A stretch of 64,000 nucleotides of DNA, from positions 248,001-312,000 of the forward strand of contig JBLDXI010000066.1 of assembly GCA_047495785.1 (NCBI GenBank), in the 5' to 3' direction. Shown here piece after piece: positions 34,022 through 45,816 of the stretch (positions are counted from its first letter, which is position 1; the number at the start of each line of letters is the position of its first letter). Below the pieces are notes generated by a model that was not told the DNA's origin, did not search any database, and was given only the letters and a program-made list of their open reading frames with translations. The position numbers and the translations under genes were made by a program. Origin of the DNA: Lepidodermella squamata (Eukaryota > Gastrotricha).

Positions 34022-35984
34022 TCACTTGTCATGGGATCTTTGATAAATTCTAGTTCCACTCAGTCTAGGAGGATGTGTTGGCCGATCACTGGTACGTTTC
34101 AGGCGGGTAGTCGAGGAGTTTTCTGAGGTTCGAGAACCTAAAGCCGCTTGCAAGAATCGTTTCACCTCCCCACTCGATTTTGTCCAACTTCTACTGCAAG
34201 ACTCTAGCTCATCTTCGTCATCTAAAGGTAAATTGTTTTCCTTAGCAGCCAACAATCGGATCGCTTCGTTGTCGAAGCAGAAAATGTTGTCGATTGAGAG
34301 GGTAATGTCGCAGCGATCTGAACTCAACTGACTTCGAAGGGTTGCCAAGCTATCGCCGGGTTTGTATCCCGTGCTTCGGCAGTGAGTGAAGCCAAAGTAA
34401 ATCGAAGCTTTTCCTCGGTCATTGGCGATTCTTTTCACCTGGTCGATGCAGCGTGTGAAAAGAGGTGTTGCTCGAGCCTCGTTTGTTTTTAGAAGAAATA
34501 GAACAGTCAGATGCCTACGTTCATGCGATATTGCGTCCAATATCGAGTCGAAAGTTTCCTTCCGGAAACCAATGCTAGAAGGATCGCCCAAACCTGGGGT
34601 ATCAATGAAGTCAGTCTCGCCTAAAGAACCATCAATGCGATATTTCTGAATTGTTCGCGTAATTCCATCATCGTTGCACCCTCCTACTCGGATGTCAATC
34701 GTCTTCGAGAAATCGGAAGTGACGATCTCGTGTTTGCTAGGAGCATGCCATAAATTTTCGCCAGACTGCAGAGCCTCATCGAAAGACTTGAATCGCTCGT
34801 AGTTAGCTACTGCGTTAATGAAAGTTGTCTTGCCAACACCTCCCTCGCCAATAATCAAAATAACTGGGCCCTGCGTTGACTTTGAATCTGGATGGTGAGG
34901 CTTTCTTTCGAGACGGGTCGTTTGATGTCCTTTGTGCTCGCCAGCTGTGGGATTCTGAGAATCGTCCGATCTCTTCTGAGAATCGGCCGAACTACAAGGC
35001 TCGTCAAGTTTCTTTTTAGAAGGATCCTCCGTTTTTATGCGGCTGGTTTCAGAATTGACTTTGAGGTTTTCAGGTTTGACAGATGTCGGCTGCTTGATCG
35101 AAAACACGCTTTTCAATTCGATCCCTTTAACATTCGGGGAATCCTCCAATTTCTTCCCAGGTTGAACTAACGTACAACGAGGCTCTTCAACTAATCTCTC
35201 TTTCGAAAGATCCTCAATTTTTCTTTGATGACTGCTTCCTGAGTTGACTTCGTTTCCAAGTTGGACAGGTTTTGGCTGCTTGCTCGAAACCACGGTTTTC
35301 AATTCTATTTCTTCAAGACCAATAGCTGCCATGCTGAAGTTGTCGAAACTGTCGCATTTCGCTCCGAAGAAATCTTCAGGCGGCGAGTTGATGTCTAAAA
35401 ATCAGAATTGTTAAGCGAGTTTCATTCAATGATTCGTATCCTTACAGAAAACAAACATTTCCAACTTATCGATGCCACTTATTAATTCTTTAAACTTGGA
35501 TGGTTTACTACCAGAACCCTCATCGCCTCCGTCCGAGAAAATAATTATCATTTTTCGGTAACAATCGAGTCTGGATAACACATGCAGTTAATAAGAATCA
35601 CAAAGGGACTAGGACTCACTTGATCATAGCTGATGCAGCAAATTTCACAGCATCTCGCATCAGCCTTGGGATGACGCCCCTTTTCGGTCTCATCGCTTCG
35701 AAACCAGCAGCATGCCTCGACAGAACTAGCGCATCAGGTTTCGAGAGCGATGATACTTGCACCAGGGATTGGCGCGAATCTAGTGTTTGTCCAAAAACGG
35801 TGAAGCTGATGAAATCATTTGAACTTAAAACGACATGAATAATGAAAAAAAATATTCAATTATTCACTAGCATTTACCTCAGTTGAGCAGCGATTCGATC
35901 AATAATTTGCTTCACGCCTGCGTCGAGACAAGCTATGTGGCTGCACAAGATGCCATATGCCTTTGATTCGGGTTTATCGGCCAT
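34022..35984 (-). CDS. vWA-like domain fused to AIG1-like P-loop GTPase
   Basis: 602 aa in four exons: 35984-35878, 35570-35446 preceded by 35823-35620, and 35394-34022; phases 2, 2, 1, total divisible by three. Exons 1-3 (residues 1-145) read as a von Willebrand A fold: NDFISFTVFGQT and KMIIIFSDGGDEGS match its core strands, though no DxSxS metal site is visible. Residues about 165-300 contain two diverged repeats (IELKTVVSSKQP and IELKSVFSIKQP) in a charged linker. The G domain follows: P-loop GEGGVGKTT at about 328 and DTPGLGD at about 410, then FGFTHCRSTGYKPG and FCFDNEAIRLL shared with the next gene. The fusion rests on in-frame splicing, not on one ORF. Confidence 0.75.
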
Positions 35985-36251
35985 TTGAACGTTGCTAAGC
36001 TCGAATACAAGTCAAGCTAATAAATGCTAAAAAGGAATTATTGCAAATTCAGAAATTCTCAGGCTATTTTTCACTCTTAATCCTAAAATTACAACAATTT
36101 CGTAGCTCAGCTACATTTATCAATGGAATTATTTCCATGTCATCAGCAACTGATAGACTAACGCAATCACAACTATATCAATCACCTACGCATATGGCAC
36201 TAGCCCTTAAACTGTTATCTAATCTTATCCAAAGTCACTCGGATTCCATAA
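35985..36251. other. Spacer between the two GTPase genes
   Basis: 267 bp, same-strand neighbours on both sides. No gene. It could be intercistronic or a compact promoter. Confidence 0.5.
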
Positions 36252-38811
36252 TTAAGCCCTCCGCAGTCGACTGCCGCTTATCATTGCCACGTACACTTCC
36301 GCATTTTGCTGGGTTGATTTCTTCTCAGCTGCTTGTTTACTCTTCTGAAGAGTCGTAATCTTCTGGCCAACGATAGGATCCCGCTTCAGTTCTTCAATCA
36401 AAGCGTTAACATCCTCCAGAGTCATTAAGGCACTCGAAGCAGCTTGTGACGAAGCTTTATCGATAGTTTTGTTGGCCTCACGATACTGCTCCAAGGTTTT
36501 GTTTAGGGCAGCCAGTTTGCTATCAGGCTTGCCAAGCGCAACATCTCGTTTTTCCGCCTCGATTAAATAGGCGATGTAATTCTCCAACGCGTCGTTGTAC
36601 GGCATAATAGCATGTGATCGGACGAAGGCTGCTAGCTTAGCACAGGCTTCAGTTAGTCTTCGGTGGCAAAGCTGGTACTTGGCGAGGCTTTTCTCGATCT
36701 CAGCCAATACGTCTTGGATATTCCCAGAGCGCAGTTTCTCAGCGGCTAGCTTGTCCTCGACGTATCTCTGTTCGAGGATGTAGCAGATGTGCATATGATC
36801 GCGATACGAGCACGAACAAACTTTGCATTGGGCATTTAGGGGGTCGTTCATTGCCGAGCAGCGGCGAAGTCCTTCTTGGGGGTAGCAGCCAGTTTTTATG
36901 CCCTAAATAATTAGAAAATAAATTGATAATTTTGAGCTCAAATAAAGGTTCAGACTGAAGTGCAATGAAAATTTCGAATAAAATTAGTTTAATTAATTCA
37001 ATTAATAAATTCTAACCTGCAAGTAACAATGGTCATGACAAGTTGTCTTGTAAATCGGCTCCAAGTTTCCTTCCTGATAGCTAACACATTTCGCAGCCCG
37101 GCAAACCGTTTTCGGGTAGCTTATCTCTGTTTTCTTAAGCTCGATACGCATGATTTTTGGAATTGAACCAGCGATGCCTCCCGCACTGTGATTCATCAAC
37201 TTTTGCCTAGTTTCCTCCATCAAGTTGATGTTAAGTTGGACATTCTGGGCAACGTCCGCCAGTGGTTCCGTTAAATCGACAATCAAGTGCCGAGCCATGT
37301 TGACGGTCAGAGTTTCCTTGGTTTCGTGTCCAGAATTGAGCTCAAGTAGATGTTTAATCATCCGAGCCATTTCCTTCACAGATTTGTCCCAACTCGAGTA
37401 GAATCCCCGAATCTCCTCCGAATCTGTGATTGGAACTCCGCACTCTTTTGTAGCCAAGTAACGAACGGCTTCATTATCGAAAAAGAAAACATTATTCTCG
37501 CTTAAGGAAACTTGGGCGTCCTCCAATTCAACGTTCAAAAGCTGGACAGAAGCTCCTGGTTTGTAATGGGTCTCGCGGCAATACGTGAAACAAAAGCAAA
37601 TGTTCCTCCTAGCATTCTTATGAAGTTGGGTCAGAAGTTCGCGAATGCAGTAGCAAAACTCCGGGGTTCGGCGCTTTTCGTTGGGTTTAGACAAAATTAT
37701 GATACCATGAATTTCCGGGTACCGTTTCAAATGCTGCATTGTAGCTTCAAGATTCGCCTTATCCTGCTCGAAGCCACGGGTATCGCCGATTCCTGGCGTG
37801 TCGATCAACTTGATGCGAACTTTGTTGGATATAGGAATGGTATAAGTCACAGGTTGCTGAGTGACTGAATCTCCAGCTTTTCCGTACTGTTCATTCTTCA
37901 AAGTGGTTGAATTCGCGTTGGAAGTTCTATGGTAGCCAACTCTTATTTTGGTAGATTGCATTCTGGCATCGGTAATGTCGAACTCGAGTGGGATAACCCA
38001 TTGCTTTTCGCCGTTCAAAGCCCTGTCCAGCGACTCAAATTTCAAATAGTTTACGAAACCATTGACAAAAGTTGACTTTCCAACGCCAGTCCGGCCGAGG
38101 AGAAGGAGAACTATTTCCTTCCTGGAGAAATAAGTTGGAAATTAGAAAAAACCTAATCTAGCTGACTGTAAATTTTAGCAAAAGCGGCAAGTAATAGACT
38201 CAATTAGGCTTACTCTTGGGCCATCGATAGCGAATGAAGTTGTTGCGAAAGTTCGTCAACTTCCGTCGGGCGCTGTTGGTTTCGGGGCGAGGCTGCCGGA
38301 CGTTGTTGGTTTCGGGGGGAGGGCGTCGGACGTTGTTGGTTCAGGCCATTTCTCGGCCCTGAAAATAACGGGGGTGGTAAGTTGGATGCTCCAGCAGAAC
38401 TCGACCTGTCTAGCAAAGGCGGGGGTAATTGGGTTCTGGGTCTTGGGCCCTTCTGCTCCCAAGGGGCGACGTGCATAATTTTGTCTTTCAGTCTGTAGTT
38501 GTTGAATTTCTGAATCGCTCGCTCAGCTGCGGCCGCGAAACGGAACATTACCGTGCCGTAGCTTCAAATGATAGAAAATATGGCTGAACTTGAAATCAAT
38601 TAGAAGCTACTTACGCGAATCCCTTGTCGTAGAAGTAGGTGATGTTGGTGCTTTCCACAGGGCCGCATTGTGCGAACAACGCTTTGAGCTCATCTTGGCT
38701 GACATTCGCATCGATGTTTTTGACAAAAACTGTGGGGGTTTGGCGATTTTGATGCTGTTGACCATCTGCGGATTCAGCTGCTCGATGACTGGCAGGTCGA
38801 GTATTCTGCAT
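36252..38811 (-). CDS. RRM domain fused to AIG1-like P-loop GTPase
   Basis: 766 aa in four exons: 38811-38615, 38561-38214, 38121-37017, 36902-36252. An RRM spans residues about 26-103, with RNP2 VFVKNI and RNP1 KGFAYGTVMF split by intron 1. A Pro/Gln linker with three NQQRP units follows. The exon 2 donor (GA then GTAAGC) overlaps an in-frame TAA. Splicing joins SMAQE to KEIVLLLLGRTGVGKSTF, giving the P-loop its only possible upstream coding sequence. DTPGIGD lies at about 290. The C-terminus has a Cys/His cluster (CHDHCYL, CSAMN, CKVCSCSYRDHMH), probably zinc-binding, then a helical, charged stretch of about 170 aa. An unspliced mRNA would encode the RRM protein alone. Confidence 0.78.
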
Positions 38812-40503
38812 TACTACACTCTAAAATGACCTCCGAAAATAAAATTTATCAAGCCGTTATGACGCAATACCGCAAAGCCTTTATAACAGCAAGTTAATGA
38901 TTAAAATTGAGTAAAAACGTAATATGAATAAGGCGAAAAAATGACCCCACTACTCTTGAAGATGAATAAAAAAGATGTAAATATCGCAAGGTTCTTAACG
39001 TGAGTGAAATTATCGCGCAGCTGTTTTTTATAACCTTTTTATCTATGGCCTTTTCAAGCCATTTTTAGGTATGAATGGAGGTCAGAACAAAAATGCACCA
39101 CGCTAGAACGATAAGAATGATAAGCCGTCGTGCTCATTTTTTCTATGCTGATAAACCACCAAGCATTTTTTGCGGTCTACTTGAATATCAGGCAGTTGTG
39201 GCGATTAAAATTTATGAGGAATATTGATCTCGCTTGGGTATCCCTTGAGGAGGACGACATGTTCGATCGAGTGTTTTGTATGCGCGATCGATAGTAAGAG
39301 ATGGAACACGCTAAACTGGATCTTGACTACTGTCGATAACTTTCGTTCTTTGCTTCAACAATTGGCGTGGTTTGTCTTTACAAAAAAGGCTCACAGAATT
39401 TTAAAAAGAGAGGAAGCGCGTGTTAATTCGAGGTACCTAATTATAACAACGTGCAAACTTTGGCCATTTTCAATTCAAACCTCAAAAAAGCTTTTTCAGG
39501 ATTTCTCTTATTGCGAAAATGTGTTATATGTGCAGACAATTATTTTGGGTAAGATTAACTCGATAGACGTGATTAAAATTGATACAGTTTAATATCAAAT
39601 GATGCCAAGCCTCCGTAATACAAGTGTATAATGTCGAATTTGAGAAAACGTATGTTGCTCGGTTGGCAAGCTATCCTTCACCTGACAGTCTCGATGGATG
39701 TATCTTTTTGTCCTTGGGAGCAAACTTATTCACACCTGTTGTGTGTTGCGCAACAATGAGCGTGCATCAGCTACGGCGAAGCTTTAAAAATGAGAGAACC
39801 CAAGTCGCTAGCCACATCTCATATGGACTCGACACTGGCAACTTTTTCCACTACACAGGAATAGGAATAGAAATTTATTGATCGAAAAAATCTGCTTTTT
39901 TTACTACACGTAATAGTAGAAATAGAAATGCTAATTTCCGGCATCTTTTTGCATTACAAAGCAAAAAGTGACGGAGCAAGTGAAGTTTCCATCACCTGGC
40001 GCTGTCAATAGCTCTTCAAGTTAAGAGAAGCAATTTGAAGCAAATCGAAGGGACATAATTGAATTGATAAAAATCACCAATTTTATGAAAAAGCAGAATC
40101 TTTAGCTGCGGGAGATCGTCATGTTCGCCTGCTTTCATGGAAATTTGAAATATCTGTATAAACCTCAACCCTGGATTCCAGGTTCCAAATTCACGCTTTT
40201 TCACTCGAGGTTGTAAATCATGGGCATTAATCTCATTCAAAGTAAATAATGTCGATAAATTCAAACAAGTTTCCACAAGTCCGCGGTTTATAACTGGCCC
40301 ATTTCGCCCAAAACCGAGCGGTCATGTAATGGGAACTTCGAAGCCGCCCCGTCCTATAGTACGTCTCATGAATAAAAGTGATAAATTTCCATTTTTCATA
40401 AGGCAAGTTTACTTTATTTGGCACTCATCGGAATAAATAAATAGAATTTTGAGGCCTTCACAGGGGAAAATAAACTTCATGATTCTTCAAATATTTTCAG
40501 TTT
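38812..40503. other. Gene-free region between RRM-GTPase and laccase E
   Basis: 1.7 kb with no supported gene. A plus-strand ORF of 122 codons at 39224-39592 has no recognisable motif and no paralogue here. TTTATT at 40413-40418 can serve as the laccase E polyadenylation signal. Confidence 0.5.
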
Positions 40504-43500
40504 TCAGTAATAGGAATCGCGGTAATGACGATTTCGTCGTTTGTGCGCCGATTTCCGACCGCCGCGGTGATGTTTCCGCTTCATTCCATCAACGTATTTC
40601 AGCCATGACGGGTAACGGCTCTTCGATCGTTTCGATGATCGCCTATTCTCAAAACTTTCATCCGACGGCGACTCGTTTTCGATGCGATGCGATTTTTTAT
40701 GGCGATTATTTTTATTAGGATGTTCAGATTTCTTGAAAGAAAGTTCGTACTCGGGAGCTTCCCATGACGGCGAGCAGGTCGGAAAGTTCGGAGGAGGCGG
40801 CGGCAAATCACTCTGCTCACCAACTCGCAGAACCATAGCCATTCCGAGTTCCTATTACATTTGTTTCATAATTTCATAAAAAATAATATTTTAGAGCGCA
40901 TTATGGAAATTTTAAGATGGATTCAAGAAATTTGAATTTTTAATTTTCAAACACAAATTTTTTAAAAATTTCAATTTTTCGAATCAAGTTTAAATACTTT
41001 TTTAAATCTTAAATTTCCAATTTTTCAATTTTCAAATTGAAATTTAAAAAAAGAATTCCAATTATTTCCAACTTGATTCAAGAAAGTTTAATTTTGAAAT
41101 TTTGAATTGAAAGTTTTTGGAATTTTGAAATTTCAACAAAAAAATTGATTTCTTTCTAAATAAAATTACCATGTGAAAATCGATATGGCAATGAAGAAGC
41201 CACGGCCCTGGGTTGTTAGCTCGGAATCGAACGATGACGTAGCCGCCAGTTGGCACGCCAATGACATCTTTCAACGGCGCGTTCTTCAAGTTCCGCTTGA
41301 TTAAACCCTGCTGGTCGTAATCCAGCACCTCTTCACCGGTTAGATTCAAATGAATTTTATTCATCGCCACAACGCGGAAGGCGTAGCCATGGATGTGCAT
41401 TGGATGGTTCAGGTCGTGGACGTTGTCTGAAAATCCATTGTCAACCATGACCAGTTCAACGAGAGCGCCGAGTGGAATTTGTTCCAGGTGAATGCACTCG
41501 CAAAAGTCTTGCGGTTTGCATTTGCGATGCCGCGAGTTGCATAGCAGGTCTTTAGGCACGTCCTGCCATTGCGAGAGAAGCGGCACGGGCGGCATCATGT
41601 TCGTGATTTTGTTGATTCTAGGCGTTATGAACGTGTGCGGGAAATTGTCGGAAATGTACGGAGCATTTTCGCGCACAATGTTGATCGGCCGGAGGCGAGG
41701 ATCTTTAACTTTCTCGAAATCCTAAAAAAACGAAAAAAATGAGAAAAAATCCTTAGATAGATTAGGCGATAGAGCGGAAAGCGGACAGCGATTTCAGAAA
41801 TTTCAAAAATTTGGAAAAATACATAAAATTTTGTGAATTTTCAACAAAACTTCAAAAAATTAAAAAATTGTTAGAAAAATTTGGATAGGAAAATCTGGGT
41901 CTTTTAGAAGTTAATTTAAGAACTAATTAAAAATTTTAAAAATTTAAAAATTTCGAAGGTTGGAAGGTTTGAAAGTTCCAATATTTATTCCCTTACAAAT
42001 TGAACCAAAAGCTGAACATCAGGTTCGCCTTCAACGTTGTTCGGATGATTGTCCAGTGATCGAAGTTGCGAAATTTTCTTCGCATTTTTCCCATCATCTA
42101 AAAAAATTACAGAAAAATTAATAAATCAATATTTTAACAAAATTACGATTATGAGGGTATTTCGACCATTCCCAATAGTTGACCTCATCCAGGACTTGTT
42201 TAGTAGCTCCTCGACTAGCCTGCCACGCCGTGCTCGGTTTCGGACTCTTCCGGCCGTGGTAGATGATCTTCGCAAAGGCCTTGGCAGTTTCAATATCCAC
42301 CGAATCGCCCAAAGCCTGGGCCATTATGTAGTAGATGCCATGCATCGATTTGAGTTCGCCACTGAAAAACGGCACTACGTCGACACGCTCGGCTGGCATT
42401 AGCGTGACGGTCTTCGTCACGACTGGTTTAATCGCATGGCCGTCGAAGGCGAGGATGACGAGGTAGTGACCAGTGAAGCGGAACTTGATTGGCGTGTTCC
42501 AGAACGCGTTGTTGATGATGCGGAACCGGTAGCGTAGTTTAGGGTGAAGGCAGTAGACGTCGGAGGGAATTGCGACTGGGAAGTCGGGCAGGGTCATGTT
42601 GCTTGACCCGGTCACGCCGTGACTCGGCCAGCGACCGTTCAGGAGCACCTGGGGTGGTCGGAAGCCGGCATTTCCGAAATGGAAGGTGGCAAATCGATTG
42701 ATGGCCAATTCCTCGGGAAACCAATCCTGTAAGTTCGAATAATTTTCCAATAAATTATAAATTGAAAATATTGAAAAATTAATAAACTTAATATGTAAAA
42801 ATTGGAAAATTGGAATCAATGGAATTTAAAATTAAAAAAATTCAAAATTCGATGAAATTAAAATTCCGATTATTTTTCCAATTTTTAAATTTGAATTTTG
42901 AATTTTTTAAATTTTAAATTTCATTGATTTCTCAATTTTTAAATTCAAATTTTATTAATTTTTCAATATTTTCAAATTTCAGAATTCTCAGAATTCTTCA
43001 ACTTTTTTCTCAAATATTTTTTTTCCAACCTGAGTCATCAGTGGGCGTAAGTTGTCTCGGTCATACAGCTTCTTGTGAGGATCCTTTGGGTCGCGGATGA
43101 TCAGAGGCCCAGCGAGGCCATCGGCTCGTTGCACGCCAGTGTGAGAGTGCCAAAAGTACGTCCCAGTTTGGTCGGCTTCGAAATCGTACGTGAACGACTG
43201 GCCTGAATTTATGGGACACTGCGAATACATCGATGCTCCATCCATGTATGGATTTTTCTAAAAAAAAAATAAAAAAATTGTGATTCACCATCCGGGGATC
43301 CTAAAAGATTAGAAAATATTTTTTTCAGAATTTTGAAAATTCTTTAATTTTAAATTTTTTTTAATTTTAAATTTTAAATTTAACTTAAATTCTGAACCAA
43401 TTACAATTTCTAATTCAATTCAATAAATGATGCCGACTTTGGAAATATTTTGTTCGAACTACTTTGTGCGAAAAAATCAACATTGAAAAAAATTCAATTA

Positions 43501-44074
43501 ATTTTCAAAAAATTGAAAAAGTCTCCTTAAAATTAAAATTTAATTTCAATATGAAATTTTACTTTTTGGAAAAGCCCATGCCAGTGGATGCCTGTCGACT
43601 CGCCGTTCTGCATCATATTTTCGACAGTGACTCGAATCCGGTCACCCAGACACACTTCAATTGACGGACCCGGTAGAACCCGATTCGCAGTTAGAATGGC
43701 TCGCTGGGTGCCGCTGCCTAGGTTACACCCAGGTCGTTCGCAATCGCCTAAATCGTTCGGGCAGTACATGCAAGCTCGGCCCATAGTCGTGTACCACGTC
43801 AGGTCGAGTTTGTACTCGCAAATCCGCGGCTGGTCGCCCGGCGTGCACTTGCGCCGACACGCATGATCGGCGAAATCATCGACCATGACCGGCATGCCCA
43901 TCATTGAGCCGTAATTGTGGCTAGCATCGTTGTTACGCCGGCTTTCTTTGTTATGGCCATGCCCAGCTGATGCTACTGCCAACCAGCAGCAGATTAATAG
44001 ACCTGGACATTTGAAAAAATAGAGCAAAGTTTAGCCGTGAATCACTTCCCAAACTGACCATCGAACTTCTTCAT
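40504..44074 (-). CDS. Laccase-like multicopper oxidase E (diverged intron pattern)
   Basis: 754 aa. Exons: 44074-44059, 44002-43563, 43257-43030, 42726-42147, 42097-41997, 41721-41170, 40851-40504. Signal peptide MKKFDGLLICCWLAVASAG. Copper motifs are complete: HWHGLFQ, HSHTG, HPMHIHG, HCHIDFHM then ELGM. Only some introns match A-D: three C-terminal introns are absent, and new ones occur after LRPLMTQ, after KYPHN and inside the HCHIDFHM motif region. The fourth ligand block therefore crosses a splice site. The tail of about 90 aa is very basic and Ser-rich. It lies 20 kb from A-D beyond unrelated genes, so this is an older paralogue. Confidence 0.85.
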
Positions 44075-45365
44075 CTGCGTCGCATAAAAATCGAAGAAAA
44101 ATCTTTCGAATTCGAAAAATGCCATTGAAGCTTATAATTGCAATTATCTATAGGATGACGCACTCGGCCAATTATTTCATCCAATTATTACTTTGTCTTT
44201 CTGTCTGTGTGATGAACAAAACCCGGCTAATTCGAAATAAATAAGTAAGCTGTACAAATTTTAGCGACAATTTTCCATTTTTTCAAATCCGGGTTAAAGT
44301 CTAAAAAATCGTTTAGTTTAGTTGATTAATGACGAATCATTTAAAATGAGGGAAACTCAAAACGTCGCGCATTTTAATTCAATAAGCGCACAAAGTAAAC
44401 AACGCGCGCAACATGATTTAAGGTGTCGTGCAGAAAAATTTAATCCGTGCGCACATCACTTCAAAAGCCGCGCATTTGTATTCACAACGTCGCGCAATAA
44501 AATAAATTTGTCGCAGAGCTAAAACACAACGAAGCGAACCCAATTTTGTCGAAATTTCGAAATTTGCTACAACTAAACCCAGATGGGGTTCGTCCCGCCG
44601 CCATACATAGACCCCATGATGGCGACGAATCGATATGTCTTTGGCGAGAAAAACTATGAGAAATCGCCTGTCTCGGAGCATTTATTGCTCAATCACGCGC
44701 AATCCACCCAATCCACAACACACGCACACATACGCTTGAGGCCCCAGTTCTCAAGCACATACGCACCCGCTGCGCACCTCGACGGCGCGGCGTCTGAGAC
44801 AGTTTGCCGTGTTTTAGAGTCCTCGATCAAGGGATTATCTGTATTCGAGTGTTTACTCGCCGGTTTAGCTACTAGCTGCGTGAAGAGCTACGGACCGTGT
44901 CCGGTCATTAAACTGGGTCGCCATAAACGCGCTACAACAACAAATCAACATCTGCAAACTTTTTTTTAAGAAATGACCAATATGCGATATTATTATAGGA
45001 CTAATTTCAAGTGATCTGAATTGAAAGATGCGTCGACCATCGGGCAGCTATCTTCCATTAAACTAGTCGCAAAATTCAGTAAAAAAGTGATCTAGCCGAG
45101 AAAACATTTTTACGCCGACGCACTCCCGTAGCACAGCCATAGTATTCGTAGGTAGCAACATCTTCTCTTCTCGCCGCCTCGTTGCCAAAAAAATGGGTTC
45201 CTATTACCAAGGAAAGCCTGGGCTCCCTCGTACCACCCGGAGAAAACAGGTTGCCAGTTGTTTTTCAACTGCCTTCAAAAATTCAAACGACATTTTTTAA
45301 TTTCGTGTTGCTAAGCCGATAATCGTTGACAAGAATTCGCAAACTGATTTCAGATATAAGAAAAT
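44075..45365. other. Intergenic region upstream of laccase E
   Basis: 1.3 kb without a supported gene. ORFs on both strands are low-complexity or unmatched. It borders the repeat module at 45366. Confidence 0.5.
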
Positions 45366-45507
45366 GCCGGGGGAACCCCGATACTGTCGCCGTTTGTGTC
45401 GTGGACAACTTTGTTTGTTTCTTTGTTTCTTTGTATGCCGCCAGTGTGCGCCCACACTGGTTCCCCCGGCGCTACTGTAGCAGCTATGCTGCTGCTGTTG
45501 CCAATTA
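45366..45507 (+). repeat. GC-rich repeat modules R1 and R2 with inverted ends
   Basis: R1 runs from GCCGGGGGAACC (45366) through CTGTCGCCGTTTGTGTCGTG and a TTTG-rich tract to GCCGCCAGTGTGCG. It is closed at 45459-45470 by GGTTCCCCCGGC, the inverse of its start. R2 then begins with that sequence and continues through GCTACTGTAGCAGCTATGCT to about 45507. Related copies of R1 occur at 54137 and 58754-58859, and of R2 at 56587 and 60676. The inverted ends suggest a MITE-like non-autonomous element. Confidence 0.65.
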
Positions 45508-45708
45508 CTCTGAGAGATGATCCCTTCACTTCCTCCTGAAAGTCGCACATTTCAGATTGTTTTCGAGAAGTCTTTTTACTCGAGATTAAATTCAAGTGGT
45601 CGCGAATGTTCGGTACTGTGGTTTCAGGAACACTGAAATAAAAACACGAAAACACGTATTGTTTATCTTACACGCTACATCATATTGCCTGCGCATTTCC
45701 TTGCAGCA

Positions 45709-45816
45709 GGAAATTAAGCTGCAACTCAGTTATACGTGGCTGATTGATCGGTTCACTTCGAAGCAAAATCAAACGCTAAAAGCATTTTTGATTTTATTAA
45801 ACCACCGCAACATAAC
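45709..45816 (+). promoter_or_regulatory. 5' leader of channel gene 1 with acceptor-like CAG/GAAATTAA
   Basis: A CAG followed by GAAATTAAGC lies 107 nt upstream of the ATG. The same junction (CAG then GAAATTAAAC) occurs 76 nt and 73 nt upstream of channel genes 2 and 3, with polypyrimidine sequence before it here. Probably a 5' UTR splice acceptor or trans-splice site. Confidence 0.45.

Noticed and set aside
33942-34022. Cis-splicing of the vWA-GTPase gene into the KH-NYN gene
   Set aside because: The possible donor at the stop codon joins to an immediate TAG, so no fusion protein results.
32851-38811. Bacterial origin of the nuclease/GTPase cluster by transfer
   Set aside because: All three genes carry ordinary short GT-AG introns and domains typical of animals. 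Nothing in composition sets them apart from neighbours.
39224-39592. 122-codon plus-strand ORF as a gene
   Set aside because: No recognisable motif, no signal peptide, no paralogue and composition like the surrounding noncoding DNA.
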